A stretch of DNA of 64,000 bases. Source: CAZIKB01 sp964539665 (GTDB taxonomy: Bacteria; Zhuqueibacterota; Zhuqueibacteria; Oceanimicrobiales; Oceanimicrobiaceae). The stretch covers positions 1 to 64,000 of the forward strand of contig CAZIKB010000007.1 of the NCBI GenBank assembly GCA_964539665.1. Reading direction: 5' to 3'. The notes under the pieces were generated by a model that was given only the letters and a program-made list of their open reading frames with translations, was not told the origin of the DNA and made no database searches. Numbering within the stretch: the stretch's first letter is position 1; each line of letters begins with the position of its first letter. This document shows positions 18,250 through 28,625 of this stretch, piece by piece. The translations under genes were made by a program, and so were the position numbers.

Positions 18250-18358
18250 GTCAATAAGCAAGATTAGGCTGATTTTTTTCTAAAGTCGAGAAGCTCGAAG
18301 AAATCTTAATTTTACAACTCTACTCTTGACAATACGAATAAAAATACTAGGAGATGCT

Positions 18359-18823
18359 ATGAATAGTTTAAAGTGTTTTTTGTTCTTTCTTATTTGTGTT
18401 CTAATTTCCTCTTGTTCCTCTGTCCATAAAATACAGACTCGATGGGATTATCCACAAGGGGCAAAGATGAGAATCTTGCAAGCGCATAAAAAGTCAAAAG
18501 TTATAGAACGTGAAATTCCATCTATTTTAGAATTGAATACAACGAGCAAATATTATCCATATTATGTGGAAATTTTTACGAGGGATGGCAAAAGACTTTA
18601 TGGTATTCTAGATGTTTTTAATGCTTCTCAAGTTACTGAATTGTCAACTGTAAAAGTAGTTATATCAGGAGATATAATTCAAAGTGTTATGAACGATGAA
18701 GTTGCTAAACTTACCATTAATGATCCTTCTGAAGGATATATAATTCTTAGATTGAAACTTGGAAATCGAATTCCACCTGCAATGCAAAAACTATATAACA
18801 AAGCACATATATTACCTTATTAA
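18359..18823 (+). CDS. Hypothetical lipoprotein
   Basis: About 154 residues from the ATG at 18359, which has AGGAG 6 bases upstream. An in-frame ATG at 18326 has no such site. The start gives a clean lipoprotein signal, MNSLKCFLFFLICVLISSC, with the lipobox ISSC. The mature part begins SSVHKIQTRWDYPQGAK and is about 135 residues, probably beta-rich, with no family I recognise. It is followed after 9 bp by another exported protein and then a third lipoprotein, so the three may form one operon. Envelope location is well supported; function is unknown. Confidence 0.7.
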   Translation: MNSLKCFLFFLICVLISSCSSVHKIQTRWDYPQGAKMRILQAHKKSKVIEREIPSILELNTTSKYYPYYVEIFTRDGKRLYGILDVFNASQVTELSTVKVVISGDIIQSVMNDEVAKLTINDPSEGYIILRLKLGNRIPPAMQKLYNKAHILPY

Positions 18824-18832
18824 AATAGTATC

Positions 18833-19873
18833 ATGAAAAAAAATATAGTTACTATTCTATTTGTTTTAACTTGCTTTTCGTTGGCCTTAGAAGTCAAAGG
18901 CCAGGCGAGAATCATTTTCCAAAATGGTGGCAGTTATTTTAATGAAATTAAATATTCGGATACTCAGAGTTTTTGGGAAAGCTTAAGTTATGGGGAGACT
19001 TTAGCCTTTTGGTGGGAATTAGATTTGGGCTATTTTTATGGCCCAACGTTCTCTAATGAAGTCCAAACCGTTTTTTCAGATTCGCTAGAATCGCATGTAG
19101 ATTATTTAGCAACAGAAAGTGACCTACTAAGTGAAGGAATTACGACTGAAACGACAAGATCTGGATTAGAATACTCTTTATTTTTAAAATCATTGTTGTC
19201 TGAACTTGAGAATTCTGGGCAGACCTATCAAGTCTCCTGGGAAAAATTGCATAGTTTGTATGCTGCAACAAAGTTATCTCAAAAACTTACACAGATGGAG
19301 TTACTAACGTTTCTACGTATGAATGGTATCATAGATGAGGCTGAATTCAACAGAATTAAGCAGTTATTGTCACAAGACAATTTCCTTGTAAATGTCGTTG
19401 GATATAATTTTCTCCAGTTTCTTATTAAGTACAACTTGACACAAGAAGTAGATCTATCTGAATTGCAAACCATATTTAACAAAGCGTCCTTGGTCGAAAG
19501 TCTAGATAAAAATGTACTGGAAAAGTCAGTTGATTTGGAAGCCCTTAAACGTGATGTTCGAATTGGTTCACCAAAATTGATATTGACAAAGCAAGTTGTA
19601 CAACCGTATATACACAGCCTCAACGGTACAATCAATTACAGTTTAAACATCAAAAATGTTGGTCAAAATACTGCAACAGATGTCATTGTAATCGATTGTT
19701 TACCAAAGGGTTTGAAATATATGGGCGCCAGGATTCGTGGAAACTTATATACTGTTAAGGTCAAGAAAATAAATCAGAAAGAGGTTGTTATCTGGAAACT
19801 GAAAAATAACATGCCGGCCAATGATACCTGTACAATCTATTTTGACACGAAAATAATAATCATGGAAAATTAA
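18833..19873 (+). CDS. Secreted protein with a C-terminal DUF11-like repeat domain
   Basis: 346 residues with a signal peptide (MKKNIVTILFVLTCFSLALEV, cleavage near VKGQA). The middle (about 30-250) is mostly helical and unlike anything I know. Residues about 255-346 read as a DUF11/conserved-repeat beta domain: 'INYSLNIKNVGQNTATDVIVIDCLP', 'GNLYTVKVKKIN', 'VVIWKLKNNMPANDTCTIYF'. Such domains occur in cell-surface proteins. It starts 9 bp after the preceding lipoprotein gene and 48 bp before the next. There is no sorting domain at the C-terminus, so it probably stays in the periplasm or on the outer membrane. Role unknown. Confidence 0.65.
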   Translation: MKKNIVTILFVLTCFSLALEVKGQARIIFQNGGSYFNEIKYSDTQSFWESLSYGETLAFWWELDLGYFYGPTFSNEVQTVFSDSLESHVDYLATESDLLSEGITTETTRSGLEYSLFLKSLLSELENSGQTYQVSWEKLHSLYAATKLSQKLTQMELLTFLRMNGIIDEAEFNRIKQLLSQDNFLVNVVGYNFLQFLIKYNLTQEVDLSELQTIFNKASLVESLDKNVLEKSVDLEALKRDVRIGSPKLILTKQVVQPYIHSLNGTINYSLNIKNVGQNTATDVIVIDCLPKGLKYMGARIRGNLYTVKVKKINQKEVVIWKLKNNMPANDTCTIYFDTKIIIMEN

Positions 19874-19921
19874 CAACTTAATGAATAAGATATTTTGATC
19901 TACCATATAAGAGGTCAGATA

Positions 19922-20446
19922 ATGAAATCGAAAATTAAGATAGTGGTTTTATTAATGTTCTTGACAGTCATCGGATGTACCCACACTGTAAGCATGCTTC
20001 CTAGCGAAAGTATGATATTTGAAGAACGCGGTGGCGGTCCAATCTCGCAAATGTCTGGCCGTTCAAATTTAAATCTGAACGAAGTGATAAAGAATAAAAA
20101 AGTCGATGTTATGATGTTGAATGGTCTCAGATTCAGATGTGAAGATGTAGATATAAAGCCGGATACAACTTCGTGGTTTAATATAAGTCGTCAACAAAAG
20201 GAAACTGTAAGAACTTCTGAAATATATGAAATTGTTGTTTCCAACTGGATGGTTGGTCTGAACGATGGTATGGAAATAGGTTTTTGGTTAGGTGCGACAG
20301 TTGGACTCATAAGCGTTGGTAATGATGAAAGACTGTTAGCTGCCCCCGTTTTCGCAACCGGTGGGTTTTTAGTAAGTGGTATTGTTGGAGCTATTGTGAA
20401 GGGTAAGTACAAGTTTCGATTCGTCGATCCCCTCACGGGAAAATAG
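19922..20446 (+). CDS. Hypothetical lipoprotein with a glycine-rich hydrophobic hairpin
   Basis: About 174 residues from the ATG at 19922, which has GAGG about 9 bases upstream. The signal MKSKIKIVVLLMFLTVIGC ends in the lipobox VIGC. The mature region starts with a short basic and acidic part. Later it has two hydrophobic Gly-rich stretches, 'GFWLGATVGLISVG' and 'FATGGFLVSGIVGAIVKG', like small membrane hairpins seen in some envelope proteins, and ends 'KYKFRFVDPLTGK'. No family is recognised. It follows two exported proteins and may share their transcript. Confidence 0.65.
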   Translation: MKSKIKIVVLLMFLTVIGCTHTVSMLPSESMIFEERGGGPISQMSGRSNLNLNEVIKNKKVDVMMLNGLRFRCEDVDIKPDTTSWFNISRQQKETVRTSEIYEIVVSNWMVGLNDGMEIGFWLGATVGLISVGNDERLLAAPVFATGGFLVSGIVGAIVKGKYKFRFVDPLTGK

Positions 20447-20524
20447 TTTCAATTTACCCTCAAAGTGACCATAGTATTTACGTGTTTGTTAGAGTATAAA
20501 GATCTAATTAAAACAGGAGGATTA

Positions 20525-23289
20525 ATGTTTAAGAAATCAATCTTAGTTATGACAACCTTACTCCTTTCCGCTAAAATTCAAGCCCAGATTCCCCAATTGA
20601 TCAATTATCAAGGAATACTAACAGATGCGGTTGGTACAGGCATCAATGGTAACCGTACAATAGAATTCAGAATCTATAATTCACCGACCGGTGGAGCAAG
20701 TGTTTGGTCTGAGATCCAAACCGTGACTATTGTCGACGGACTGTTCAGCGTGTTGCTCGGTTCGATCACACCTGTGCCTTATACTGTTTTCGATGGCAGC
20801 CACAAATATCTTGCTCTGAAAATCGGAAGCGATGCTGAGATGTCGCCGCGCAAGCGACTCGTTAGTGTCGGCTATGCCTTCCATTCATACGATTCTGATA
20901 AAATAGACGGTAAAGATGCAGCAGCATTCGTGCAAAAGATTGCGGGTGTTTCATCTGACAATATTGGCAATATCGATCTTGTCGCCGGTGCAAATGTAAC
21001 CATTACTCCCGATAACAACAATAGTCGCATAACTATATCCGCCTCAGATGGTGGAGGCAACAGCAACATCTCCAAGATTAATGCCGGGAATGGATTGACG
21101 GGAGGAGGGACATCTGGTGAGGTAACACTGGATGTCGGTGTGGGAAACGGCCTGATCGTATCCTCTGATGCGGTATCGCTGAACACTGCTTTCACGGACA
21201 ACCGGTATGTAAATGAGGGCAAAACAACAGCGTTACCAATGGTATGATTCAAAACAATGCCGTGACTCAAGATAAGGTTGTCCCTAATATTCTCAGCAGC
21301 CTCGATGGGGTTTCTAACGATGGCGGTAATATCGATTTGGTGGCAGGAAGCAACATCACATTAACGCCGGATGATGTGAACAACCGAATCACAATTTCGG
21401 CCTCACAACCAGGCGGCAATGGTGATATAACTGTGGTTAATGCCGGGAATGGCTTGACTGGTGGTGGGTCATCTGGTGAGGTAACATTAGATGTCGGTGT
21501 GGGAAACGGCCTGACTGTATCCTCTAACGCGGTATCGCTTAACACTGCTTTCACGGATAACCGGTATGTAAATGAGGGGCAAAACAACAGCGTCAGCAAT
21601 GGTATGATTCAAAACAATGCCGTGACTCAAGATAAGGTTGTCCCCAATATTCTCAGCAGCCTCGATGGGGTTTCTAACGATGGCGGTAATGTCGATTTGG
21701 TGGCAGGAAGCAACATCACCTTGACGCCGGATGATGTGAACAACCGAATCACAATTTCGGCCTCGCAACCAAGCGGCAGTGGTGATATAACTGCTGTCAA
21801 TGCCGGGAATGGGTTGACGGGTGGTGGGGCATCTGGTGACGTAACATTGAGTGTCGGGTCCGGCACAGGAATCGATGTCTCCGCAAATACAGTATCTTTA
21901 AACACTTCTTTTGCAGACAATCGTTATGTGAACGTGAACGAAGAAGATGCCATTAACTCCGACATGATTAGAGATGGAGAAATAGCCGGATCAGATTTAA
22001 GTTCAACGATATATAAATCAGCCGTAGTACCAGACGATGCAATGTTCAAAATCGTAAATCAGGCCGTTGGTCAGTCAGCCGCAATTGTAGGTTTCAGCAT
22101 GGGTTATGGCTACGGAATAAACGGGTATAGCAAGAACAGTCTGGGAGTTTTTGGCAGGAGCGATTCAGATTTTGGCGTCTACGGCTCAACTAATGGAAAT
22201 TATACGGCTGGAGTTCATGGTTCTGCCGCAAACGCAACCAGTTACGGGGTTTTTGGCCGAAACGACTACGGTGGTAAAGGTGTCTATGGCTTGAGTACTG
22301 ACGGCGTAGGTGTCTACGGTGAGACAGACGGCAGTGCGACGGCCGCTGTTTTGGGTGTGCAAAAAGGGACAGGCAATGCTGGACGTTTCATTAAAGAAAA
22401 TAACAGCGTTGGCAGCGCATTATACGTGGAGAACTATGGTCAATCAAGCGCGATAATGGGTAGAAACATGGGCACTGATGTAATTGCAGCAGGCTTTTTT
22501 CGTGCTGATAATGAGAATGCAAATACCGAAAACAACTATGCAATGATTGCTACTCAAGTAGGAGGCGGCGACTGTGGTGCTTTTGCAAGTTTTAAAGAAA
22601 ATGGGTTTGGTAATACAATTCAAAGTAATAATTTTGGAAAAGGTTCTGCAGGCTCCTTTGTAAACTACAATACATCGGTGAACAATCCAGCTCTTTATGT
22701 TTCAACATTGGGAAGTGGTTACAGCGCCAGGTTTAGAGGCGGCGCTGGCGTACGCATAGAAGGAGATTATACAGCAACAGGCAGCAAAAGCGCCGTTGTA
22801 AAAATCAACAATGAGGAACGCAATGTATACAGTGAGGAATCGACAGAGGTCTGGTTTAGCGATTACGGTTTTGGAAAACTGCTAAATGGCGCTGTCCACA
22901 TTCCGATTGATCCTGAATTTGCACAGATCACCAATCTGATTGAACCCTATCACGTCTACGTTCAGTTAGAGGGCGATTGCAACGGCGTTTATGTCAACAA
23001 CAAGACAGAGAGCGGATTTGATGTGCGGGAATTGCAGGGTGGAAAGTCGAACGCCCCATTTTCCTACCGCATCGTTGCTAAGAGAAAGCATTATGAGAAT
23101 TTACGTTTGGCTGGCAAGGATGACAACTACCGCGCCTACAAGGCGATGGAAGCACAGGTCTGGCCGGAGAAAATAGCGGAAGCGCGTGACCAGAGACAAA
23201 GGGCTCTCCAAAAAGCCAGTTTCTTAAAAGAACAACTCGAAATGGAAGTACTACAAAATGGCAGGTCTAAAGGAACTGAAAGGAGGTAG
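20525..23289 (+). pseudogene. Large secreted repeat protein with a one-base frameshift
   Basis: The ATG at 20525 has AGGAGG 5 bases upstream and starts a signal peptide (MFKKSILVMTTLLLSAKIQAQ). Residues about 25-120 ('LINYQGILTDAVGTGINGNRTIEF') resemble N-terminal domains of tail-fibre-like bacterial surface proteins. Three copies of a repeat of about 120 residues follow. In the first copy GAGGGC (about 21217) replaces GAGGGGC of the second copy: one G is lost, the frame shifts, and a stop comes at 21245-21247. The rest reads on in the other frame from about 21244 to 23289, with Gly-rich 'VYGxxxG' motifs (22100-22400) and a C-terminal domain ending in a charged helix. Without the shift it would be about 921 residues. 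It may be a mutation, a sequencing error, or a slippage site. Confidence 0.75.
20940..21950 (+). repeat. Tandem 360-bp coding repeat, three copies
   Basis: Units begin near 20940 (partial), 21244 and 21604, a 360-bp period. The protein repeat includes 'NIDLVAGSNITLTPD', 'NRITISAS', 'NAGNGLTGGG' and 'NTAFTDNRYVNEG'. Copies two and three are almost identical at DNA level for the first 200 bp, which suggests recent duplication or gene conversion. The frameshift lies at the end of the first copy. Confidence 0.8.
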
Positions 23290-23305
23290 GTGCTCCAGCT
23301 AAAAG

Positions 23306-24880
23306 ATGAGAAAAGATCGATCTAAAATTGCGCTTGGATGGCGGTCATTGGTGCTGGTTTGTGTCACATTTTTTACTGCAGGACTCGCGTCTTTCCACTT
23401 CAACGGGAATCTTATTCTCAAAAAATCGGCGTTTGGTATTGGTGGAGATTATTCTCAATCAGGTAATCTTGCCCTTGTTGACATCATCGGACAGCCGTCC
23501 ACGACAGGCGAGGCATTCAGTGCCAACTACCGCGTTAGCTCTGGATTCCTGGCTAACAAAGCTGTTGCCGGCATTCGCATCATTAGGTTGTCCGGTGACC
23601 TCGACTTCGGCGACGTAGCGGTTGGTTCGTCTGAGGAAAGAATCTTGACCATTCACAGCGACGGCAATTCGACCCTGCACGTCTCCAGTATCAGCTATCC
23701 ATCAGGGTTTAGCGGTGCCTGGTCGGGGAACATTTCAGCCCATGGCAGTAGCACCGTCATCATTACGTTCTCTCCGACTGAAGCTAAGGCGTATTCTGGG
23801 ACCATTACTGTGAATTCTGACAAAACCGTGGGCACGGATACAATCTACGTTTCTGGAACAGGTACCATTGAATCAAATCAGGTTATTGTCTGGCCGGGTG
23901 ACACCGACAACAATGGAATCGTGAATCAAGCAGATATTTTACCCCTTGGCCTGCACTGGCACAAGACGGGTACTGAACGAACAGCAGGCAACACCTTGCA
24001 ATGGACCGGGCAATCCGCAACACCCTGGACGCCGGACGAAAGGGCAACCTATGCCGACGCCAACGGCGAAGGTATTGTCAATCAGGCTGACATTCTGGCG
24101 GTTGGTTTGAATTGGGGCAAACAGCACACCGCATCCCAGACTGTGCTTGCCAAACAGACCACAACGGAAAGGCCTGCGGGCACATTCAACCTGTCGATTC
24201 AGAAAAATGATAGTAAGACAGTGATGCTCAAGGTTGAGGCTCACAATTTCTGCGATGTGTTTGGTTTAGCTTTTGAGTTAGAATATCCCGAAGAGCAGCT
24301 CGAGGTTACTGCGGTCGAGCCGGGCGACTTGTTCGGGCCTGCGGTGCTATTCTACCAGAAAATAGACAATGGCAAAATCGGCATGGCGCTGACGCAGAAA
24401 GTCAGTCAGTCGTCTACCGGGAAAGGGAACACAGTGGCACGCCTTACATTTCACCTCAAGGCTTCGGCGACAGAGGTGGCAAAAGAGGAGTATGTCATTA
24501 AAAGCATTTTTGCTAACGATGCTTTCGGATCATCCTTACAGTTGGACTGGCAGCCACCAACGGATACAGAAGCTCTGGCGGAAGGAGCACTCGACCTGCC
24601 GAAGGAGTTTCAGCTTTTTCCAAACTACCCGAATCCATTCAACCCGACAACGACCATTTCGTATGCATTGCCCAAAGCCAGCCATGTGCAGATGCAGATT
24701 TTTGATTTGACTGGGCGGCTCGTAAAGAAGCTTCTCGATAAACAGCAAAATGCTGGTATGTTTTCGGTGACCTGGGATGCACGTGAAAAAGACGGATCTG
24801 AAGTTGCCAGCGGAATTTATATATGCCGGTTGCAAGCTGGCGCTCGAGTCTTGCATCATAAATTGCTACTAGTGAAGTGA
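23306..24880 (+). CDS. Secreted protein with ASH, dockerin-like, cohesin-like and type IX sorting domains
   Basis: 524 residues. After an N-terminal hydrophobic signal (about 12-35) comes a short domain ending 'YRVSSGFLA', then a choice-of-anchor-D/ASH domain ('LDFGDVAVGSSEERILTI', about 95-190). Two dockerin-like Ca loops follow ('GDTDNNGIVNQADILPLG', about 200; 'ADANGEGIVNQADILAVG', about 252), then a cohesin-like beta domain ('FGLAFELEYPEEQLEVTAV', about 295-405) and a C-terminal type A sorting domain ('LFPNYPNPFNPTTTISYAL', about 440-524). The last domain marks export by type IX secretion. A cohesin and a dockerin-like pair in one chain suggests self-association or matrix assembly. It sits between two other large surface proteins. 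Ligands are unknown. Confidence 0.82.
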   Translation: MRKDRSKIALGWRSLVLVCVTFFTAGLASFHFNGNLILKKSAFGIGGDYSQSGNLALVDIIGQPSTTGEAFSANYRVSSGFLANKAVAGIRIIRLSGDLDFGDVAVGSSEERILTIHSDGNSTLHVSSISYPSGFSGAWSGNISAHGSSTVIITFSPTEAKAYSGTITVNSDKTVGTDTIYVSGTGTIESNQVIVWPGDTDNNGIVNQADILPLGLHWHKTGTERTAGNTLQWTGQSATPWTPDERATYADANGEGIVNQADILAVGLNWGKQHTASQTVLAKQTTTERPAGTFNLSIQKNDSKTVMLKVEAHNFCDVFGLAFELEYPEEQLEVTAVEPGDLFGPAVLFYQKIDNGKIGMALTQKVSQSSTGKGNTVARLTFHLKASATEVAKEEYVIKSIFANDAFGSSLQLDWQPPTDTEALAEGALDLPKEFQLFPNYPNPFNPTTTISYALPKASHVQMQIFDLTGRLVKKLLDKQQNAGMFSVTWDAREKDGSEVASGIYICRLQAGARVLHHKLLLVK

Positions 24881-24949
24881 GATACAATCATATTCGTGAT
24901 GGCTTGCCACATCGACCATAATTATAAATTATGAGGAGTGAGGAAATCA

Positions 24950-27900
24950 ATGAAGAAAAAACGAATGTTTGATGCATTTATAATCTGTGTTTTGTTGAGC
25001 AATATTATCTTTGTGAGAGATGTATTCGCCATAAATGACAATTTCGAATCATATTCCAATGGGCAGTATCCAAGTAGTGGTGGTTGGTACAATCTTTTCA
25101 GTGGTAAAACTGCTGCTGTTTCAACTGCGTACGCTTATTCAGGTAGCAAATCATTTCGGCTGGAAGGTTATTCTAACTGGTCACGAATAGACGTTATCAA
25201 TGTGAACACCACTAATGAAATGAGTTACGAGGTAGCTGTTTTCATTCCAGATGCCGCGCGGGGTGCTAGTGTAGGATTTTTTGAGAAGCAAGGTAACCAG
25301 GGTCCTTCTTATAATGCCATCGTGTTTCGCAATGACGGAACGATTTACACCGGAGGAACAAATGAAAGTAATAGATTTATTCAGTCTTATAACTCAAATA
25401 CTTGGTACCGAATAAAGGTCACTTTGGATTTTACCCAGAATAAAATGGATGTATATGTAAACGGTTCACTCAAACGCTCCGGGATTTCTGCCAAGGGTGA
25501 AAGTTATTGTAAAAAATTTGGTTTGGCAACTAGCAACTTCAGCGGTAGTGGAACTGCTATTACTTATTTTGACGATGTGAAGGTCCTGGATATCACGCCT
25601 CCACCACCAGATATAGATGTAAATCCTGATTCGCACAATTTTGGAAATGTGGTCATCAACGATTCTACTTCCTTTTCATTTGAAGTTCTTAATTTGGATG
25701 TGGGACTGTTAGTAGTCGCAGAGGTTCTGTTGATTGGTACAGATGCAGAGCAGTTTACGATTCTTAGTGGTGGTGGATTTTTCACACTTGAAGCATTCCA
25801 ATCACATAACATCGTTGTCATGTTCCAGCCAGACTCACCTGGTACAAAGAGCGCAAAATTACGCTTAACGAGCAACGATCCGGACAAACATTTTTTTGAT
25901 GTAAACCTCTCCGGCACCGGCGTTAATCCGCCTGAAAGCGTTTCCAAACCCAACAAACCTTCAGGCGCTCCAAATGGCAAGGTTGGTCAAAGTTTGGACT
26001 TCAGTACCGGTGGTTCATCGAGCAATCTCGGGCATTCAGTAGAATACCAGTTTGACTGGGGCGATGGGACCACGTCAAGTTGGGATTCTGCAAACCGCAG
26101 TCACAGTTACTCCTCGTCTGGGACTTTCGATGTGAAAGCGAGGGCACGCTGCAGTAGCCACACCAGCAAGGTTTCTTCGTGGTCTTCGAGTACATCGGTT
26201 TCAATTTCATACTGTCAGCTTTCGATTTCGGTTACTCCTTCTGGTTCAGGAACAGTCAATAAGAATCCAGACAAGACCAATTTTACCTGGAATGAGAATG
26301 TACAATTGACGGCCAATGCCAACTCCGGGTATGAATTCGATTATTGGAGCGGTGATTTATCCGGAAGTGCCAATACGAAAAGTCTGACTATGAATGGCGA
26401 TAAAAATGTGACGGCTCATTTCAAGCAAATTCAGGAAGCGGTTTCCGTCCCCAATCTTCCTTCAGGCGCCTCAAGCGGCAAGGTGGGTCAAAGTTTAAGC
26501 TTAAGCGTCGGCGGTTCGTCAAGCAATCTTGGACATTCAATCAAGTACCAGTTTGACTGGGGCGATGGCACAACTTCAAACTGGGATCCAGCCAATCTAA
26601 GTCACAGTTACTCCTCATCCGGGACTTTTGATGTGAAAGCCAGAGCCTGCTGCACCAGGCATACCAGCGTGGTTTCTTCCTGGTCTTCCAGCAAGTCGGT
26701 CGTAATTTCATTTTGCCAGCTTTCGGTTTCGGTGACGCCTTCAGGTTCGGGTTCGGTTAGTAAGAATCCAGATAAGAACAATTTCAACTGGAATGAAAGT
26801 GTGCAACTAACTGCCAATGCCAACGCCGGCTATGAATTCGATTACTGGAGCGGCGCTTTGACGGGCAGCACCAATCCCCAAAATCTGACCATGGATGACG
26901 ACAAAAGTGTGACTGCATTCTTTAAGGTGGTAATTCAAAATTCTGCTCCATCAAAACCAATCCTGGTTTCGGTCAACAATAACAGCTTTACCATGGATTC
27001 TAAACCAGATTTGATGTGGAACGTGCCTTCAGATCCAGATAGCGATCCCCTTCATTTCAAAGTCGAAATCGCCATGGACAACAGTTTTACCAGTCAAATA
27101 GCGGGCAGTCCCTTCGAAAGTCAGAACAATTCGGCTAGTTTCAGTCCCACACCGCCCATGGTCCAGGGCAGCGGCACCTGCAGCTTCACGCCGCCGCAGC
27201 CACTAGAGGACGGCGACTACTGGTGGCGCGTCACCGCCTGGGACGGTAAAGCACACAGCGCCCCTTCAGCTGCCTGGAAGTTCACCGTAGATGCGGCCAA
27301 ACCTTACACTGCCGGCCACAACCCCGCTAAAGACGCAACGAACATAGCTGTGAACACCAATATTGTAGTGCATATCAAGGACGACTTAAGCGGCGCGGAT
27401 ATCTCAACAATTGTTCTGAAGGTGAATCTCGTTCAGGTGTCGCCCACCATAACAGGCGATTCAAAGGACGTCACGCTCACATATTCTCCACAGGCTGGCT
27501 TCGATAATGACAGCCGCGTGACCGTTATTGTCTCTGCCAAAGACATCGCAGGCAACGAAATGGAAACGGATTATTATTCATTTAATACAGAAAAGAAAGC
27601 GCAAAAACCTGCCTTCCTTACCATGGCTGTAAAGGAGCATGGATTATCTGAGCCATTTAATGTTGACATCAACGTTGAGGAAGTGAATGAACTTTTTGGG
27701 GTATCGTTTGTATTCAATTATCCTGAAAACCACCTCGAATATCTATCTTTCGAACCAGGTGACTTTATGGGCGGAGATGTCGTACCTTTTACTTCCCCGC
27801 CTTCAAATGGTCATTTACCTGTGGCCATCACTAAAAAAGCCGGCCAGGTTGGTTCTAATGGCTCGGGTTTAATAGTGCAAATAAAATTGAAAGAGAGACC

Positions 27901-28330
27901 AGGAGTAACAACTGGTACAAACATCGAACTATCCTGTACTGAACTTGTAGCCAATGATCCTGCAGGTAAAACCATTTTGCTAACCCCGAACGACACATCT
28001 TACGTTACACCATTTCCGACATCAATCGAAATGAAAGACACTCAGATCCCAAAAGATTATGTGCTTTTCCAGAACTACCCCAATCCATTCAACCCAACCA
28101 CCATTATTGCCTTTGCGCTGCCGAAACCGAGTCAAGTTCGTTTGCAGATTTTTAATTTAAAGGGCAATCTTGTGAAAACCTTGATTAATGCTCAGCAGGA
28201 GCAGGGCATGCATTCTGTGCAGTGGAATGGCACGGATGAAAAGCGCAATAAAGTAGCCAGCGGCATTTATATTTACAAATTGACGGCTGGCGATGAAGTC
28301 CTGCATCGCCGGTTAGTGCTGATGAAATAA
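24950..28330 (+). CDS. Giant multidomain surface protein with PKD, InlB-like, cohesin-like and type IX sorting domains
   Basis: About 1126 residues from the ATG at 24950 (GAGGA 6 bases upstream; an in-frame GTG lies at 24938). Order: signal peptide; a jelly-roll LamG-like domain (about 30-205); an ASH domain ('VNPDSHNFGNVVI', about 220-320); two copies of a PKD domain plus a divergent InlB-type B repeat ('SGYEFDYWSGDLSG', 'AGYEFDYWSGALTG', about 325-660); a fibronectin-like region ('DGDYWWRVTAWDGKAHSAP'); a Big-type Ig domain ('ATNIAVNTNIVVHI'); a cohesin-like domain ('FGVSFVFNYPENHLEYLSF'); and a type A sorting domain starting 'VLFQNYPNPFNPTTIIAFAL'. All are adhesion or carbohydrate-binding modules. 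No catalytic domain is seen. It is probably a T9SS-exported surface adhesin or matrix protein. Confidence 0.83.
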   Translation: MKKKRMFDAFIICVLLSNIIFVRDVFAINDNFESYSNGQYPSSGGWYNLFSGKTAAVSTAYAYSGSKSFRLEGYSNWSRIDVINVNTTNEMSYEVAVFIPDAARGASVGFFEKQGNQGPSYNAIVFRNDGTIYTGGTNESNRFIQSYNSNTWYRIKVTLDFTQNKMDVYVNGSLKRSGISAKGESYCKKFGLATSNFSGSGTAITYFDDVKVLDITPPPPDIDVNPDSHNFGNVVINDSTSFSFEVLNLDVGLLVVAEVLLIGTDAEQFTILSGGGFFTLEAFQSHNIVVMFQPDSPGTKSAKLRLTSNDPDKHFFDVNLSGTGVNPPESVSKPNKPSGAPNGKVGQSLDFSTGGSSSNLGHSVEYQFDWGDGTTSSWDSANRSHSYSSSGTFDVKARARCSSHTSKVSSWSSSTSVSISYCQLSISVTPSGSGTVNKNPDKTNFTWNENVQLTANANSGYEFDYWSGDLSGSANTKSLTMNGDKNVTAHFKQIQEAVSVPNLPSGASSGKVGQSLSLSVGGSSSNLGHSIKYQFDWGDGTTSNWDPANLSHSYSSSGTFDVKARACCTRHTSVVSSWSSSKSVVISFCQLSVSVTPSGSGSVSKNPDKNNFNWNESVQLTANANAGYEFDYWSGALTGSTNPQNLTMDDDKSVTAFFKVVIQNSAPSKPILVSVNNNSFTMDSKPDLMWNVPSDPDSDPLHFKVEIAMDNSFTSQIAGSPFESQNNSASFSPTPPMVQGSGTCSFTPPQPLEDGDYWWRVTAWDGKAHSAPSAAWKFTVDAAKPYTAGHNPAKDATNIAVNTNIVVHIKDDLSGADISTIVLKVNLVQVSPTITGDSKDVTLTYSPQAGFDNDSRVTVIVSAKDIAGNEMETDYYSFNTEKKAQKPAFLTMAVKEHGLSEPFNVDINVEEVNELFGVSFVFNYPENHLEYLSFEPGDFMGGDVVPFTSPPSNGHLPVAITKKAGQVGSNGSGLIVQIKLKERPGVTTGTNIELSCTELVANDPAGKTILLTPNDTSYVTPFPTSIEMKDTQIPKDYVLFQNYPNPFNPTTIIAFALPKPSQVRLQIFNLKGNLVKTLINAQQEQGMHSVQWNGTDEKRNKVASGIYIYKLTAGDEVLHRRLVLMK

Positions 28331-28625
28331 ATCCTGCACAAATTCGCAATCCCGCTGTTTACATAGGTAATAAAATCAACATACAACCCTTGGTCGCAGT
28401 CTGACTGAGGTTTGTTCTATTTTGCCCGTGTCATCAACTGCCGCGACTATACTGTTGGTTGAAGCCAATCCAATCGTCAGCTTCTTTTATATCCACTTTC
28501 CTCAATTACTTTGCTTCTTAGTTTTATTTTTTTTATATTTCGCAAATAAAATGATATTGAAAGGTTCTGCCCATTGGCAGTGGAAGTAAAGGAGCCTTAC
28601 AAGAAAGAATGGTGTAAATTAAAAT
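28331..28625. other. Intergenic region, nothing recognised
   Basis: About 295 bp after the giant surface-protein gene. AT content rises toward the 3' end. I find no terminator hairpin of note, promoter box or open frame that I believe. Confidence 0.4.

Larger units (their letters stand above)
17719..18358. other. Intergenic region with a palindrome cluster
   Basis: About 640 bp upstream of hicA and before the next plus-strand lipoprotein gene. It contains three consecutive hairpins (17815-17944), one being the second copy of the direct repeat. A 20-codon open frame with a good ribosome-binding site lies at 18187. Otherwise the DNA is AT-rich and I see nothing in it. Confidence 0.5.

Noticed and set aside
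18181..18290. Known riboswitch (c-di-GMP, glycine or similar)
   Set aside because: I could not match the conserved core of any class I know; only a simple GGGCGT/ACGCCC stem is visible.
21210..21250. Programmed ribosomal frameshift in the repeat protein
   Set aside because: No slippery heptamer or downstream structure stands out, and the sister repeat shows the unshifted sequence, so a plain one-base loss is simpler.
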